From the NCBI GenBank assembly GCA_934486495.1, contig CAKSPW010000031.1, forward strand, positions 1 to 24,855: 24,855 bases of DNA, written 5' to 3'. Below, piece after piece: positions 15,505 through 22,540 of this stretch. This DNA is from an uncultured Clostridia bacterium (lineage in GTDB: Bacteria > Bacillota > Clostridia > UBA1381). Position 1 is the first letter of the stretch. Each line of letters starts with the position of its first letter. Under the pieces are notes generated by a model. It saw only the letters and a program-made list of their open reading frames with translations. It was not told the DNA's origin and searched no databases. A program made the translations under genes and the position numbers.

Positions 15505-15525
15505 TTTTTACCGTAACGACAACCA

Positions 15526-16818
15526 TTACTTTATAGCTTCAAACGCTTCATCCAAGGCGTCCGTAAGGTCGTCAATATTTTCTATACCTATGGAAAATCT
15601 TATCGTATTCGGCTTAATACCCTGCTCCTCAAGCTCCGACGGAGAAAGCTGAGAATGCGTTGTTGATGCCGGATGAATTACGAGCGACTTTACATCGGCA
15701 ACATTTGCAAGCAGAGAAAAAATTCTAAGGTTATCAATAAATTTCTGCGCCGTTTTGTCGTCACCCTTAATTTCAAACGTAAATATCGACCCTCCGCCGT
15801 TCGGGAAATATTTTTTATAAAGCTTGTGACTCGGCTCCGTTTCAAGTGACGGATGATGTACAGCCTCAACCTGCGGATGATTGTTAAGGTAATTTACAAT
15901 CTTCAGCGCATTGGATACATGACGTTCAACTCTGAGCGAAAGCGTTTCAAGTCCCTGTAAAAACAAGAAAGCATGAAAAGGTGATATTGTCGAGCCGGTA
16001 TCTCTTAAAAGTATCGCTCTTATATATGTGGCAAACGCCGCCGCACCTGCCGCATCGGAAAAGCTGATACCGTGATATGACGGATTTGGTTCGGATATCC
16101 ATGGATATTTCCCCGATTTTTTCCAATCAAACGTACCGCCGTCAACTATAACTCCGCCAATTGCCGTTCCGTGTCCGCCGATAAACTTTGTCGCACTGTG
16201 TACAACAATATCCGCACCGTATTCTATCGGACGTACAAGATACGGTGTTGCAAAGGTCGAATCCACAACAAGAGGAATGCCATGTCTGTGTGCCGTTTCC
16301 GCTAATTTTTCAATATCGACAATATTTGAATTCGGATTTCCGAGCGTTTCAACATAAATAGCCTTTGTTTCCGGCTTTATCGCATTTTCAAAAGAATCCT
16401 CATCATCCGGATCTACAAACGTTGTCGTTATCCCGGATGTAAGGGGAAGAGTATGCGCAAGTAAATTGTACGTTCCACCGTAAATTGTCTTTGACGCTAC
16501 TATATGTTCACCGGATTTGGCAAGTGCCTGAATTGTATAGTTTATAGCCGCCGCACCTGACGATACGCCGAGTGCCGCCGCTGCTCCCTCAAGTGCGGCA
16601 ATTCTTTCCTCAAACACACTTTGAGTCGGATTTGTAAGTCTGCCGTAAATATTGCCTGCGTCCTTTAAGCCGAATCTGTCTGCTGCGTGCTGCGAATTAT
16701 GAAAAACAAAGGATGTTGACGCATAAATCGGCACCGCTCTCGCGTCCGTTACAGGATCCGGCTGTTCCTGACCTGCCTGTACTTGAAGTGTTTCAAATTT
16801 GTATTTTTTCTCTGACAT
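15526..16818 (-). CDS. metY: O-acetylhomoserine aminocarboxypropyltransferase (sulfhydrylase)
   Basis: A 430-residue PLP enzyme of the Cys/Met metabolism family that makes homocysteine from O-acetylhomoserine and sulfide; some relatives also use O-acetylserine. The N-terminus FETLQVQAGQEQPDPVTDAR and the YGRLTNPT block (Tyr58, Arg60) are typical of MetY. The PLP lysine is Lys211 in VVHSATKFIGGHG, with Asp186 in VVDSTFATP. A C-terminal block SLVIHPASTTHSQL agrees with the family, as does the length. The start is ATG 16818 after AAGGAGG; an upstream frame to 16848 crosses that ribosome site and was rejected. It is a single gene with a consensus promoter and an inverted repeat at its start site, pointing to repression, probably by sulfur supply (inference). 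Confidence 0.95.
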   Translation of the reverse strand: MSEKKYKFETLQVQAGQEQPDPVTDARAVPIYASTSFVFHNSQHAADRFGLKDAGNIYGRLTNPTQSVFEERIAALEGAAAALGVSSGAAAINYTIQALAKSGEHIVASKTIYGGTYNLLAHTLPLTSGITTTFVDPDDEDSFENAIKPETKAIYVETLGNPNSNIVDIEKLAETAHRHGIPLVVDSTFATPYLVRPIEYGADIVVHSATKFIGGHGTAIGGVIVDGGTFDWKKSGKYPWISEPNPSYHGISFSDAAGAAAFATYIRAILLRDTGSTISPFHAFLFLQGLETLSLRVERHVSNALKIVNYLNNHPQVEAVHHPSLETEPSHKLYKKYFPNGGGSIFTFEIKGDDKTAQKFIDNLRIFSLLANVADVKSLVIHPASTTHSQLSPSELEEQGIKPNTIRFSIGIENIDDLTDALDEAFEAIK

Positions 16819-16854
16819 TTTAAATTCCTCCTTAATAGTCCAAACCATATGTTT

Positions 16855-16871
16855 CCTATCTGTTTGATAGG
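16855..16871 (-). promoter_or_regulatory. Likely operator at the metY transcription start
   Basis: CCTATC-N5-GATAGG is a perfect inverted repeat lying four bases downstream of the metY -10 box, over the expected start of transcription. This is a classic repressor position. The repressor could be an Rrf2/CymR-type sulfur regulator or the LysR protein encoded next door; neither is shown by the sequence. Confidence 0.55.
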
Positions 16872-16874
16872 TTT

Positions 16875-16903
16875 ATTATAGCACTTTATTTTCAAAATGT
16901 CAA
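16875..16903 (-). promoter_or_regulatory. Consensus sigma-A promoter of metY
   Basis: On the minus strand, TTGACA (16898-16903) and TATAAT (16875-16880) are exactly 17 bases apart, a full consensus match. Such a strong promoter fits control by repression. Confidence 0.85.
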
Positions 16904-16918
16904 ATACTTAAATATTAT

Positions 16919-16949
16919 AAAAAGTTATAGCCTGAAACTATAACTTTTT
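16919..16949 (-). terminator. Terminator after the lysR operon
   Basis: AAAAAGTTATAG (16919-16930) and CTATAACTTTTT (16938-16949) form a perfect 12-pair stem with a seven-base loop; the outer A/T runs act as the U tract in either direction. It lies between the lysR stop and the metY promoter and isolates the two units. Confidence 0.75.
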
Positions 16950-16980
16950 ATCGTTATATCAAAAATCCACAAAAGCATAC

Positions 16981-17020
16981 ATCTTGCCATATGTATTTAA
17001 CATACGCACTTAAGCAAGAT
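16981..17020 (-). other. Second hairpin in the lysR 3' region
   Basis: ATCTTGC (16981-16987) pairs with GCAAGAT (17014-17020), and an inner ATGT / ACAT stem sits in the loop. It lies just after the lysR stop codon and before the terminator, so the 3' untranslated region can fold. No T run follows it. Confidence 0.4.
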
Positions 17021-17027
17021 TAAAATC

Positions 17028-17957
17028 TCACTTTTCCGCAGCGCTGTTTAAATACTTATTCAGCTCCTTAATATATGTTTGACCTATTTTACTCAGTGGA
17101 CTGTTCTTCTTTTTAATATACCCTATCGTCATTGTTTCGTTCGGATTTTCGCTGTCGGAGCGATACGGAACGGCTATATAATCGCTGCCGTTCAGCTCCT
17201 CGCATATTATCCCCGAACAGAGTGTATACCCGTTAAGCCCTACCATCAAATTAAGCATTGTAGAGCGGTCGGTCGCCTTAATCTCACGCGGATATTCATT
17301 TGTGCTGAGAATTTCCTCGGCAAAATAAAACGAGCCTCCCTCGCCCTGCTCAAACGAAAGACACGGATAAATCGACAAATCGTCAAACGAAATGGACTTA
17401 TTTTTAGCAAGCGGATGATTTTTCCATATGTATACATACGCACTACACTCTATAAGCGGATTAAATTCAAGCTCATTTTCATAGAGCATTTTTTGTATTA
17501 TTTTCCGGTTAAATTCATTCGTGTAAATTATTCCTATCTCACTTTTAAAAGTACTTACGTCGCTTATAACCTCAGCCGTTTTTTCTTCTCTGATTGCAAA
17601 CTTGTATTTTTGCATATCAAACTGCTTAACCGTTTCCACAAACGCCTTAACAGCAAAGGAATAGTGCTGTGACGATACTCCGAATTTCTGCTTGATTTCC
17701 GACGGATTTATATACCTTCCCCTCAAAAGCTCATACTGCTGATAAAGCTGGCGTGCATATGTCAAAAACTCCTCACCCTCCGCAGTTGCGAGCGTACCCT
17801 TGCCGTTTCGGCGAAAAATAGTAATTCCGACCTCTTTTTCAAGCTCCCTTATCGCATTTGTCAGTGACGGCTGTGAAAGAAACATTTTCTCCGCCGCCTT
17901 ATTCATAGAGCCGCACTCGGAAATTGTAAGCGCATATAAAATCTGCTGCAGCGTCAT
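17028..17957 (-). CDS. LysR-family transcriptional regulator (FhuR/CmbR-like)
   Basis: A 309-residue LysR regulator. The winged helix-turn-helix is at residues 1-60 (MTLQQILYALTISECGSMNK, AAEKMFLSQPSLTNAIRELE), followed by a linker helix and a ligand-binding domain (about 90-305). The block FGVSSQHYSFAVKAFVE resembles, from memory, the start of the effector domain in the streptococcal/lactococcal FhuR/CmbR sulfur regulators; the ligand is not known. Its ATG overlaps the tcdA stop (ATGA), so it is made with the tRNA sulfur/modification genes upstream. It lies directly before metY, a likely target by position (inference). No other reading such as a CysB label can be preferred from sequence alone. 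Confidence 0.92.
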   Translation of the reverse strand: MTLQQILYALTISECGSMNKAAEKMFLSQPSLTNAIRELEKEVGITIFRRNGKGTLATAEGEEFLTYARQLYQQYELLRGRYINPSEIKQKFGVSSQHYSFAVKAFVETVKQFDMQKYKFAIREEKTAEVISDVSTFKSEIGIIYTNEFNRKIIQKMLYENELEFNPLIECSAYVYIWKNHPLAKNKSISFDDLSIYPCLSFEQGEGGSFYFAEEILSTNEYPREIKATDRSTMLNLMVGLNGYTLCSGIICEELNGSDYIAVPYRSDSENPNETMTIGYIKKKNSPLSKIGQTYIKELNKYLNSAAEK

Positions 17958-18667
17958 TTGTTATCAACTCCCGTAATATCCTTAATAATCTCCCCCGCAA
18001 TTATAAGACCGTCAACGGACGGCACAAACGCACAGCTGCCCGGCACCTGTCTTTTTCCTCCCAAATCCTCACTCGGCAACTCTCCGATAGGCTTTATCGG
18101 CTTTTCCTTAGAGTATACCACCTTAAGTCCTTTAACTCCTCTTTTTTTAAGCTCCGCTCTCATCACACGTGCAAGCGGACAAACAGATGTTTCGTAAATA
18201 TCCGCCACCTCAAATTTTTCCGGGCAAAGCTTATTCCCCGCCCCCATTGAGCTGATTACCGGAACACCTGCCCTTTCGGCATTTACCGCAAGCGCAATTT
18301 TACCCGACACGGTGTCTATCGCATCGGCTATATAATCGTACTTTGAAAAATCAAACTCCGTTTCGGGAAGATAAAACATTTTAAACGTCTTTACCTTTAT
18401 ATCGGGATTGATGTCAAGAACCCTTTCTCTTGCCGCATCAACCTTATACATTCCCACCGTTTTATGAGTTGCTATAATCTGCCTGTTTATATTTGAAATA
18501 CTGACCGTATCGTTATCTATCAAATCAATCGCACCCACACCGCTTCTTGCAAGTGCTTCAACCGTATATCCCCCGACACCGCCTATTCCGAACACGGCAA
18601 CACGGGCATTTTTCAGTTTTTCAAGCGCATCGAAGCCGAAAAGCAGCTTTGTTCTTATAAATTGCAT
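17954..18667 (-). CDS. tcdA: tRNA threonylcarbamoyladenosine dehydratase (ThiF/E1-like)
   Basis: A 237-residue E1-like enzyme that uses ATP to cyclise t6A37 of tRNA to ct6A. It shows the nucleotide-binding GIGGVGGYTVEALARSGVG, the E1 block DLIDNDTVSISNINRQIIAT, ADAIDTVSGKIAL and SSMGAGNKLCPEKFEVADIY, then the TcdA-type VPGSCAFVPSVDGLIIAGEI near the end. The ordering matches TcdA (CsdL) rather than ThiF or MoeB, which are partners of sulfur-carrier proteins. The start is ATG 18667, four bases after GGAGG, which is close spacing. It begins ten bp after the rhodanese-PP-loop gene and overlaps lysR. In E. coli TcdA depends on the CsdA/CsdE sulfur-transfer pair, so the thiolase neighbour fits. Confidence 0.93.
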   Translation of the reverse strand: MQFIRTKLLFGFDALEKLKNARVAVFGIGGVGGYTVEALARSGVGAIDLIDNDTVSISNINRQIIATHKTVGMYKVDAARERVLDINPDIKVKTFKMFYLPETEFDFSKYDYIADAIDTVSGKIALAVNAERAGVPVISSMGAGNKLCPEKFEVADIYETSVCPLARVMRAELKKRGVKGLKVVYSKEKPIKPIGELPSEDLGGKRQVPGSCAFVPSVDGLIIAGEIIKDITGVDNK

Positions 18668-18677
18668 ATATCCTCCG

Positions 18678-19808
18678 TTAATAATTATCCAAAAATGAAT
18701 GACGTCCGTCTTTATCCTTGTACTCGATTACCGTTTCAAGATTTACGTTTTGAACGCTTTTGAAAATATTGCTTTCGATAAAAGGATTTGTTTTCTTAAG
18801 ATTTTCTATTATACGCTTTGTTTCAAGTCGTTTGGAGCTTGTGCGCTCCGGCGTAAGACAAGCCTCGTTTGCGCACATTTCAGTAAACTTGCAGGCGCAT
18901 TGTATAAAATGCAAATCGTTGTAATCACGCCAACGCTTTATATCGTCCTCTCTTATTTCATACATTGGACGTATAAGCTCCATACCCTCAAAATTTGTAC
19001 TTTTGAGCTTCGGCATCATAGTCTGAATTTGACCGCTGTAAAGCATACCCATTAAAATTGTTTCAATAACATCGTCATAGTGATGACCAAGCGCAATTTT
19101 ATTGCAGCCGAGCTCTTTAGCCTTTGAATAAAGATACCCTCTGCGCATTCGTGCACATATATAGCACGGTGACTTTTCGATATTAAACACGCTGTCGAAA
19201 ATAGTGCTTTGAAAAATCGTTATGGGAATATTCAATATTTTTGCGTTATGCTCGATAATCTTCCTGTTTTCCTTACTGTATCCGGGATCCATGACAAGAA
19301 AAACAAGTTCAAAATCAAACTTATTATGCCGTTTAAGCTCCTGAAAAAGCTTTGCCATAAGCATTGAATCCTTGCCGCCCGATATGCAAACCGCAATTTT
19401 ATCATTCTCCGAAACAAGTCCGAACTCGTTTATCGCACGTGCAAACTTTGTAAAAATATCCTTATGAAATTTTTTTCGTATACTCTTTTCGGCACGTTCC
19501 AAAATCAATGCGTCCTTATCCTCAAGCTCTATTTTATCCCTCAGCCATCCCATGTATCCGCCCTTAAGGCTGTATGCGTCAAATCCGTCACAACACAATT
19601 TTTCGGCAAGACTGCGGCTTAAATTTCCGTCCTTGCAATAAAGAATTATTTTTTTGCTTTTATCAAGCCGGCTTTTGTCAAAGTCGGAGCTCGGATTGTT
19701 TTCCGCACCGTCTATCGAGCCGTATTCAAACGACGACTCTGAACGAATATCCGTCAGCTGGCACTTTATAAGGTTCAGTTTTTTAAATTCATTTAGTGAT
19801 ATTTCCAT
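18678..19808 (-). CDS. Rhodanese-PP-loop fusion, TtcA-like tRNA thiolation enzyme
   Basis: A 376-residue two-domain protein. Residues 1-95 are a rhodanese-like domain with the sulfur-accepting Cys58 in IILYCKDGNLSRSLAEKL and GYMGWL at its end. Residues 115-330 are a PP-loop ATPase: SGGKDS (143-148), the paired cysteines SPCYICARMRRG (Cys215, Cys218), LGHHYDDVIETILM, and a later cysteine group (Cys304, Cys306, Cys312). That pattern matches the TtcA group, which uses an Fe-S cluster to put sulfur on tRNA cytidine 32. The fusion suggests that the rhodanese half hands persulfide sulfur to the thiolase half (inference). The start is ATG 19808 after GCGGGG. First gene of the operon, with a full-consensus promoter. 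The modified base cannot be settled from sequence. Confidence 0.88.
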   Translation of the reverse strand: MEISLNEFKKLNLIKCQLTDIRSESSFEYGSIDGAENNPSSDFDKSRLDKSKKIILYCKDGNLSRSLAEKLCCDGFDAYSLKGGYMGWLRDKIELEDKDALILERAEKSIRKKFHKDIFTKFARAINEFGLVSENDKIAVCISGGKDSMLMAKLFQELKRHNKFDFELVFLVMDPGYSKENRKIIEHNAKILNIPITIFQSTIFDSVFNIEKSPCYICARMRRGYLYSKAKELGCNKIALGHHYDDVIETILMGMLYSGQIQTMMPKLKSTNFEGMELIRPMYEIREDDIKRWRDYNDLHFIQCACKFTEMCANEACLTPERTSSKRLETKRIIENLKKTNPFIESNIFKSVQNVNLETVIEYKDKDGRHSFLDNY

Positions 19809-19838
19809 CGTATTCCCCGCATTTAAAAGATTAATGCT

Positions 19839-19867
19839 ATTATATCATTATTTTTTTTATATGTCAA
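19839..19867 (-). promoter_or_regulatory. Consensus sigma-A promoter of the rhodanese-PP-loop/tcdA/lysR operon
   Basis: On the minus strand, TTGACA (19862-19867) and TATAAT (19839-19844) are 17 bases apart, about 30 bases from the ATG. No inverted repeat like the one at metY is seen here. Confidence 0.85.
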
Positions 19868-19949
19868 TACGATAAAAATATACAGTGTTACAAATTCGTT
19901 ATCCTGCATAGAATATTATATCAAATATCATACTCGGGCGGTGATTTGT

Positions 19950-20183
19950 ATGCTTAAAAGCGAGGAGCTTTGTCGTAAGGAGGTAATAAATATCCGCACG
20001 GCGGAGAGAATAGGATTTGTGGATGATGTTGAAATAGATTTGGAAAGCGGCTGTATTTCGGGGCTTGTCGTTCCGAAGCGCAGAGTGTTTTTTCTCAAAC
20101 GGGAGGATTGCGTTATTCCATGGAGCAGTATATCGGTTATAGGAAGTGAAATAATCTTGGCGGACTTTTTTGAAACAGAATAA
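19950..20183 (+). CDS. YlmC/YmxH-family PRC-barrel protein (sporulation-associated)
   Basis: A 77-residue single PRC-barrel domain: KEVINIRTAERIGFVDDVEI, then LESGCISGLVVPKR, EDCVIPWSSISVIGSEIILA. This is the YlmC/YmxH family, restricted largely to endospore-forming Firmicutes and thought to act in sporulation; its molecular function is unknown. The chosen start is ATG 19950, which gives the usual family N-terminus MLKSEEL; a GTG three codons earlier is part of the ribosome-site region. Stands alone on the plus strand, opposite the rhodanese-PP-loop operon, 145 bp ahead of asd. A sporulation-type promoter is possible (see findings) but lies very near the start codon. Confidence 0.88.
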   Translation: MLKSEELCRKEVINIRTAERIGFVDDVEIDLESGCISGLVVPKRRVFFLKREDCVIPWSSISVIGSEIILADFFETE

Positions 20184-20249
20184 ACATTTAATTGTGCATT
20201 TTGCGCTTTATACGACTTATAAATTATAAAAATTAATATAATTTCCGAA

Positions 20250-20278
20250 TTGACAAAGATGACACTTTGTGTTATTAT
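20250..20278 (+). promoter_or_regulatory. Sigma-A promoter of asd-dapA with palindromes
   Basis: TTGACA (20250-20255) and TATTAT (20273-20278) are 17 bases apart. The spacer contains ACAAAG-N6-CTTTGT (20253-20270), and a 22-base perfect AT-only palindrome (20272-20293) covers the -10 box and start site. The leader to asd is only about 45 bases, too short for a lysine riboswitch. Confidence 0.78.
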
Positions 20279-20328
20279 TATATATAATAATAATTTTTTA
20301 CCAAAGCAACGGATTGGAGTTTTTGAAA

Positions 20329-21408
20329 ATGAGAGAATATAAAGTTGGAATTATAGGTGCAACGGGTATGGTTGGTCAGCGTTTTATTACACTGCTTTAC
20401 AATCACCCCTGGTACAAAATCGAGGTTCTTGCCGCATCGTCAAGAAGCGCCGGAAAGAAGTATACCGACGCCGTAGGTGCAAAATGGGCAATGGATGAGG
20501 AAATTCCAGAAAACGTTCGTGACATGATTGTTATGGACGCGGAAGCGGATATAGAAAAGATTGCCGAAAAGGTTGATTTTGTATTCTGCGCCGTAAACAT
20601 GAAAAAAGACGAAATAAAAGCACTTGAGGAAAAATACGCAAAGGCAGAATGTCCGGTTATTTCAAACAACTCGGCTCACCGCCATACAGACGATGTGCCT
20701 ATGATTATTCCCGAAATCAATGCCGACCATGCAGAAATTATAAAATCGCAAAGAAAGCGTTTGGGAACAAAGAAAGGATTTATCGCCGTTAAATCGAATT
20801 GCTCGCTTCAAAGCTATGTTCCCGCACTTCACCCTCTGATGAAGTTCGGTATTACAAAGGTTCTTGCAACAACATATCAGGCAATTTCGGGTGCCGGAAA
20901 AACGTTTGAAACATGGCCCGAAATGATTGATAATGTTATCCCGTTTATCGGCGGAGAGGAAGAAAAGAGTGAAATCGAACCGCTTAAGGTTTGGGGACAT
21001 ATCGAGGGCGACAAAATCGTTGACGCAGACAGTCCGTCAATCACAACACAGTGCATAAGAGTACCCGTTTCAAACGGACATACGGCGGCAGTTTTCGTAA
21101 GCTTTGAAAACAAGCCGTCAATAGAGGAAATAAAGAAGGCATGGGCAGAATTTGAGGGTGAGCCGCAAAAACTCAATCTCCCTCACGCACCGAAACAGTT
21201 TATCCACTATTTTGAGGACGATAACAGACCTCAGGCAAAGCTTGACCGTATGCTCGAAGGCGGTATGGCAGTTTCTGTCGGAAGACTTCGTGATGATAAG
21301 CAATACGATTACAAATTTGTCGGACTTTCACACAACACTCTTCGCGGAGCTGCCGGAGGCGCAGTTCTTCTTGCAGAGCATCTCACCGCAAAGGGTTATA
21401 TGGACTGA
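20329..21408 (+). CDS. asd: Aspartate-semialdehyde dehydrogenase (fungal/archaeal type)
   Basis: A 359-residue enzyme that reduces aspartyl phosphate to aspartate semialdehyde with NADPH, the branch point to lysine/diaminopimelate, threonine and methionine. The nucleotide-binding GATGMVGQRF (residues 10-19), the catalytic Cys158 in VKSNCSLQSYVPALHPL, YQAISGAGK and the late histidine in VSNGHTAAVF are visible. The motif SNCSLQ and the length are those of the archaeal/fungal-type ASADH, not the classical bacterial type. The start is ATG 20329, after TTGGAG; the longer frame from 20269 runs back into the promoter palindrome. It precedes dapA by 27 bp with no terminator between, so the two form an operon supplying the diaminopimelate branch. 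Confidence 0.95.
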   Translation: MREYKVGIIGATGMVGQRFITLLYNHPWYKIEVLAASSRSAGKKYTDAVGAKWAMDEEIPENVRDMIVMDAEADIEKIAEKVDFVFCAVNMKKDEIKALEEKYAKAECPVISNNSAHRHTDDVPMIIPEINADHAEIIKSQRKRLGTKKGFIAVKSNCSLQSYVPALHPLMKFGITKVLATTYQAISGAGKTFETWPEMIDNVIPFIGGEEEKSEIEPLKVWGHIEGDKIVDADSPSITTQCIRVPVSNGHTAAVFVSFENKPSIEEIKKAWAEFEGEPQKLNLPHAPKQFIHYFEDDNRPQAKLDRMLEGGMAVSVGRLRDDKQYDYKFVGLSHNTLRGAAGGAVLLAEHLTAKGYMD

Positions 21409-21435
21409 GAAATTAACATGAAAGGAAGTATTTTT

Positions 21436-22320
21436 ATGAAAAAAGCACCTTTTACAGGCTCCGGAGTAGCCATTATTACTCCGTTTGACGGAAACAAAAT
21501 AAATTATGATGCATTCGGAGAAATTATAGAACAGCAAATCGCAGGCGGAACAGACGCAATCATTGTTTGCGGAACGACCGGCGAAGCGGCAACAATGCCC
21601 GATGCCGAGCACTTGGCAGCGATTAAGTTTGTGGTTGAAAAAACAGCAGGAAGAGTACCGGTAATTGCAGGAACAGGAAGTAACGATACCGTTCATGCCA
21701 TATATCTTTCTCAAAAAGCACAGGAGTACGGTGCGGACGCAATTCTCACCGTAACACCGTATTATAACAAAACATCTCAGCACGGTCTTTACAATCACTT
21801 TAAAGTAATTGCCGAGTCGATAGACATTCCCGTTATACTCTACAACGTACCGTCGAGAACAGGCATGGCAATTTCAATAGACACATTAAAGGAGCTTGCA
21901 AAGATAGATAATATCGTCGGAATTAAAGAAGCAAGCGGAGATATAGGCTATACCGCAAAAATCGCAGCAGAAGTACCCGAGCTTAATATTTATTCGGGTA
22001 ATGACGATATGATCGTGCCTATGCTCAGTATCGGCGCTAAAGGTGTTATTTCCGTTCTTGCAAACATTATGCCGAAAGAAACTCACGACATTTGCGAATA
22101 TTACTTCAGCGGCGAAACGGATAAATCAAAAGACCTTCAGCTCCGCCTTTTAAAGCTTATCAACAATTTGTTCATTGAGGTAAATCCCGTTCCCGTTAAA
22201 ACGGCTATGCGCCTTATTGGCTTTGACGCAGGCAACCTTCGTGCACCGCTTTGCGATATGACGGACGAACATACCGAAATACTGAAAGCAGAAATGAAAA
22301 AGCAAGGCCTTATCAAATAA
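21436..22320 (+). CDS. dapA: 4-hydroxy-tetrahydrodipicolinate synthase
   Basis: A 294-residue TIM-barrel enzyme that condenses pyruvate with aspartate semialdehyde, the first committed step to diaminopimelate and lysine. The Schiff-base lysine is Lys164 in VGIKEASGD; GTTGE (46-50), the VTPYYNKTSQHGLYNHF block (Tyr109/110) and LYNVPSRTG (Tyr136) supply the catalytic triad and substrate site. The start is ATG 21436, nine bases after AAAGGA; the in-frame ATG at 21418 lies ahead of that ribosome site and was rejected. It uses the product of asd directly upstream and ends at a strong terminator. dapB, which often follows, is not present here. Confidence 0.97.
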   Translation: MKKAPFTGSGVAIITPFDGNKINYDAFGEIIEQQIAGGTDAIIVCGTTGEAATMPDAEHLAAIKFVVEKTAGRVPVIAGTGSNDTVHAIYLSQKAQEYGADAILTVTPYYNKTSQHGLYNHFKVIAESIDIPVILYNVPSRTGMAISIDTLKELAKIDNIVGIKEASGDIGYTAKIAAEVPELNIYSGNDDMIVPMLSIGAKGVISVLANIMPKETHDICEYYFSGETDKSKDLQLRLLKLINNLFIEVNPVPVKTAMRLIGFDAGNLRAPLCDMTDEHTEILKAEMKKQGLIK

Positions 22321-22333
22321 TTTTCAGAAATGT

Positions 22334-22370
22334 AAAAAGTCACTCCAAAAAAATCGGAGTGACTTTTTTT
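22334..22370 (+). terminator. Rho-independent terminator of asd-dapA
   Basis: AAAAAGTCACTCC (22334-22346) pairs perfectly with GGAGTGACTTTTT (22356-22368) around a nine-base loop, with a run of seven T in total. It lies 13 bases after the dapA stop. Confidence 0.92.
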
Positions 22371-22393
22371 ATAATCTGTCAATGATAATATTT

Positions 22394-22539
22394 GGGCTCT
22401 TGGTAAATTGTTTCTCCTCAATGCTGAAATTGAGCAATATTGTTTTGTGAATAATCGTTAGATATGTGTGTTTTCTTTCGGCAGAAACAATCAAGGGCCG
22501 CCGCAAATAAATGACAGGATTTCAGTTTGCAACAGCCCC
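22394..22539. repeat. Possible decayed miniature element between dapA and the ABC gene
   Basis: This non-coding segment begins GGGCTCTTGGTAAATTG and ends CAGTTTGCAACAGCCCC; the ends are imperfect inverted repeats of each other (GGGCT-TTG--AAA-TG). It contains a perfect internal hairpin CTCAAT-N6-ATTGAG (22417-22434). The right end, read on the minus strand (GGGGCTGTTGCAAAC), looks like an insertion-sequence terminus. No transposase and no convincing target duplication are seen, so this is a guess. Confidence 0.3.
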
Positions 22540-22540
22540 T

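Noticed and set aside
16819..16903. SAM (S-box) riboswitch or T-box ahead of metY
   Set aside because: The leader is only about 50 bases and contains just one short inverted repeat, too small for either RNA.
22334..22370. Possible CRISPR or repeat array start near dapA
   Set aside because: It is a single hairpin with a T run and no repeated units; it is the dapA terminator. No repeat-spacer array was seen anywhere in the window.
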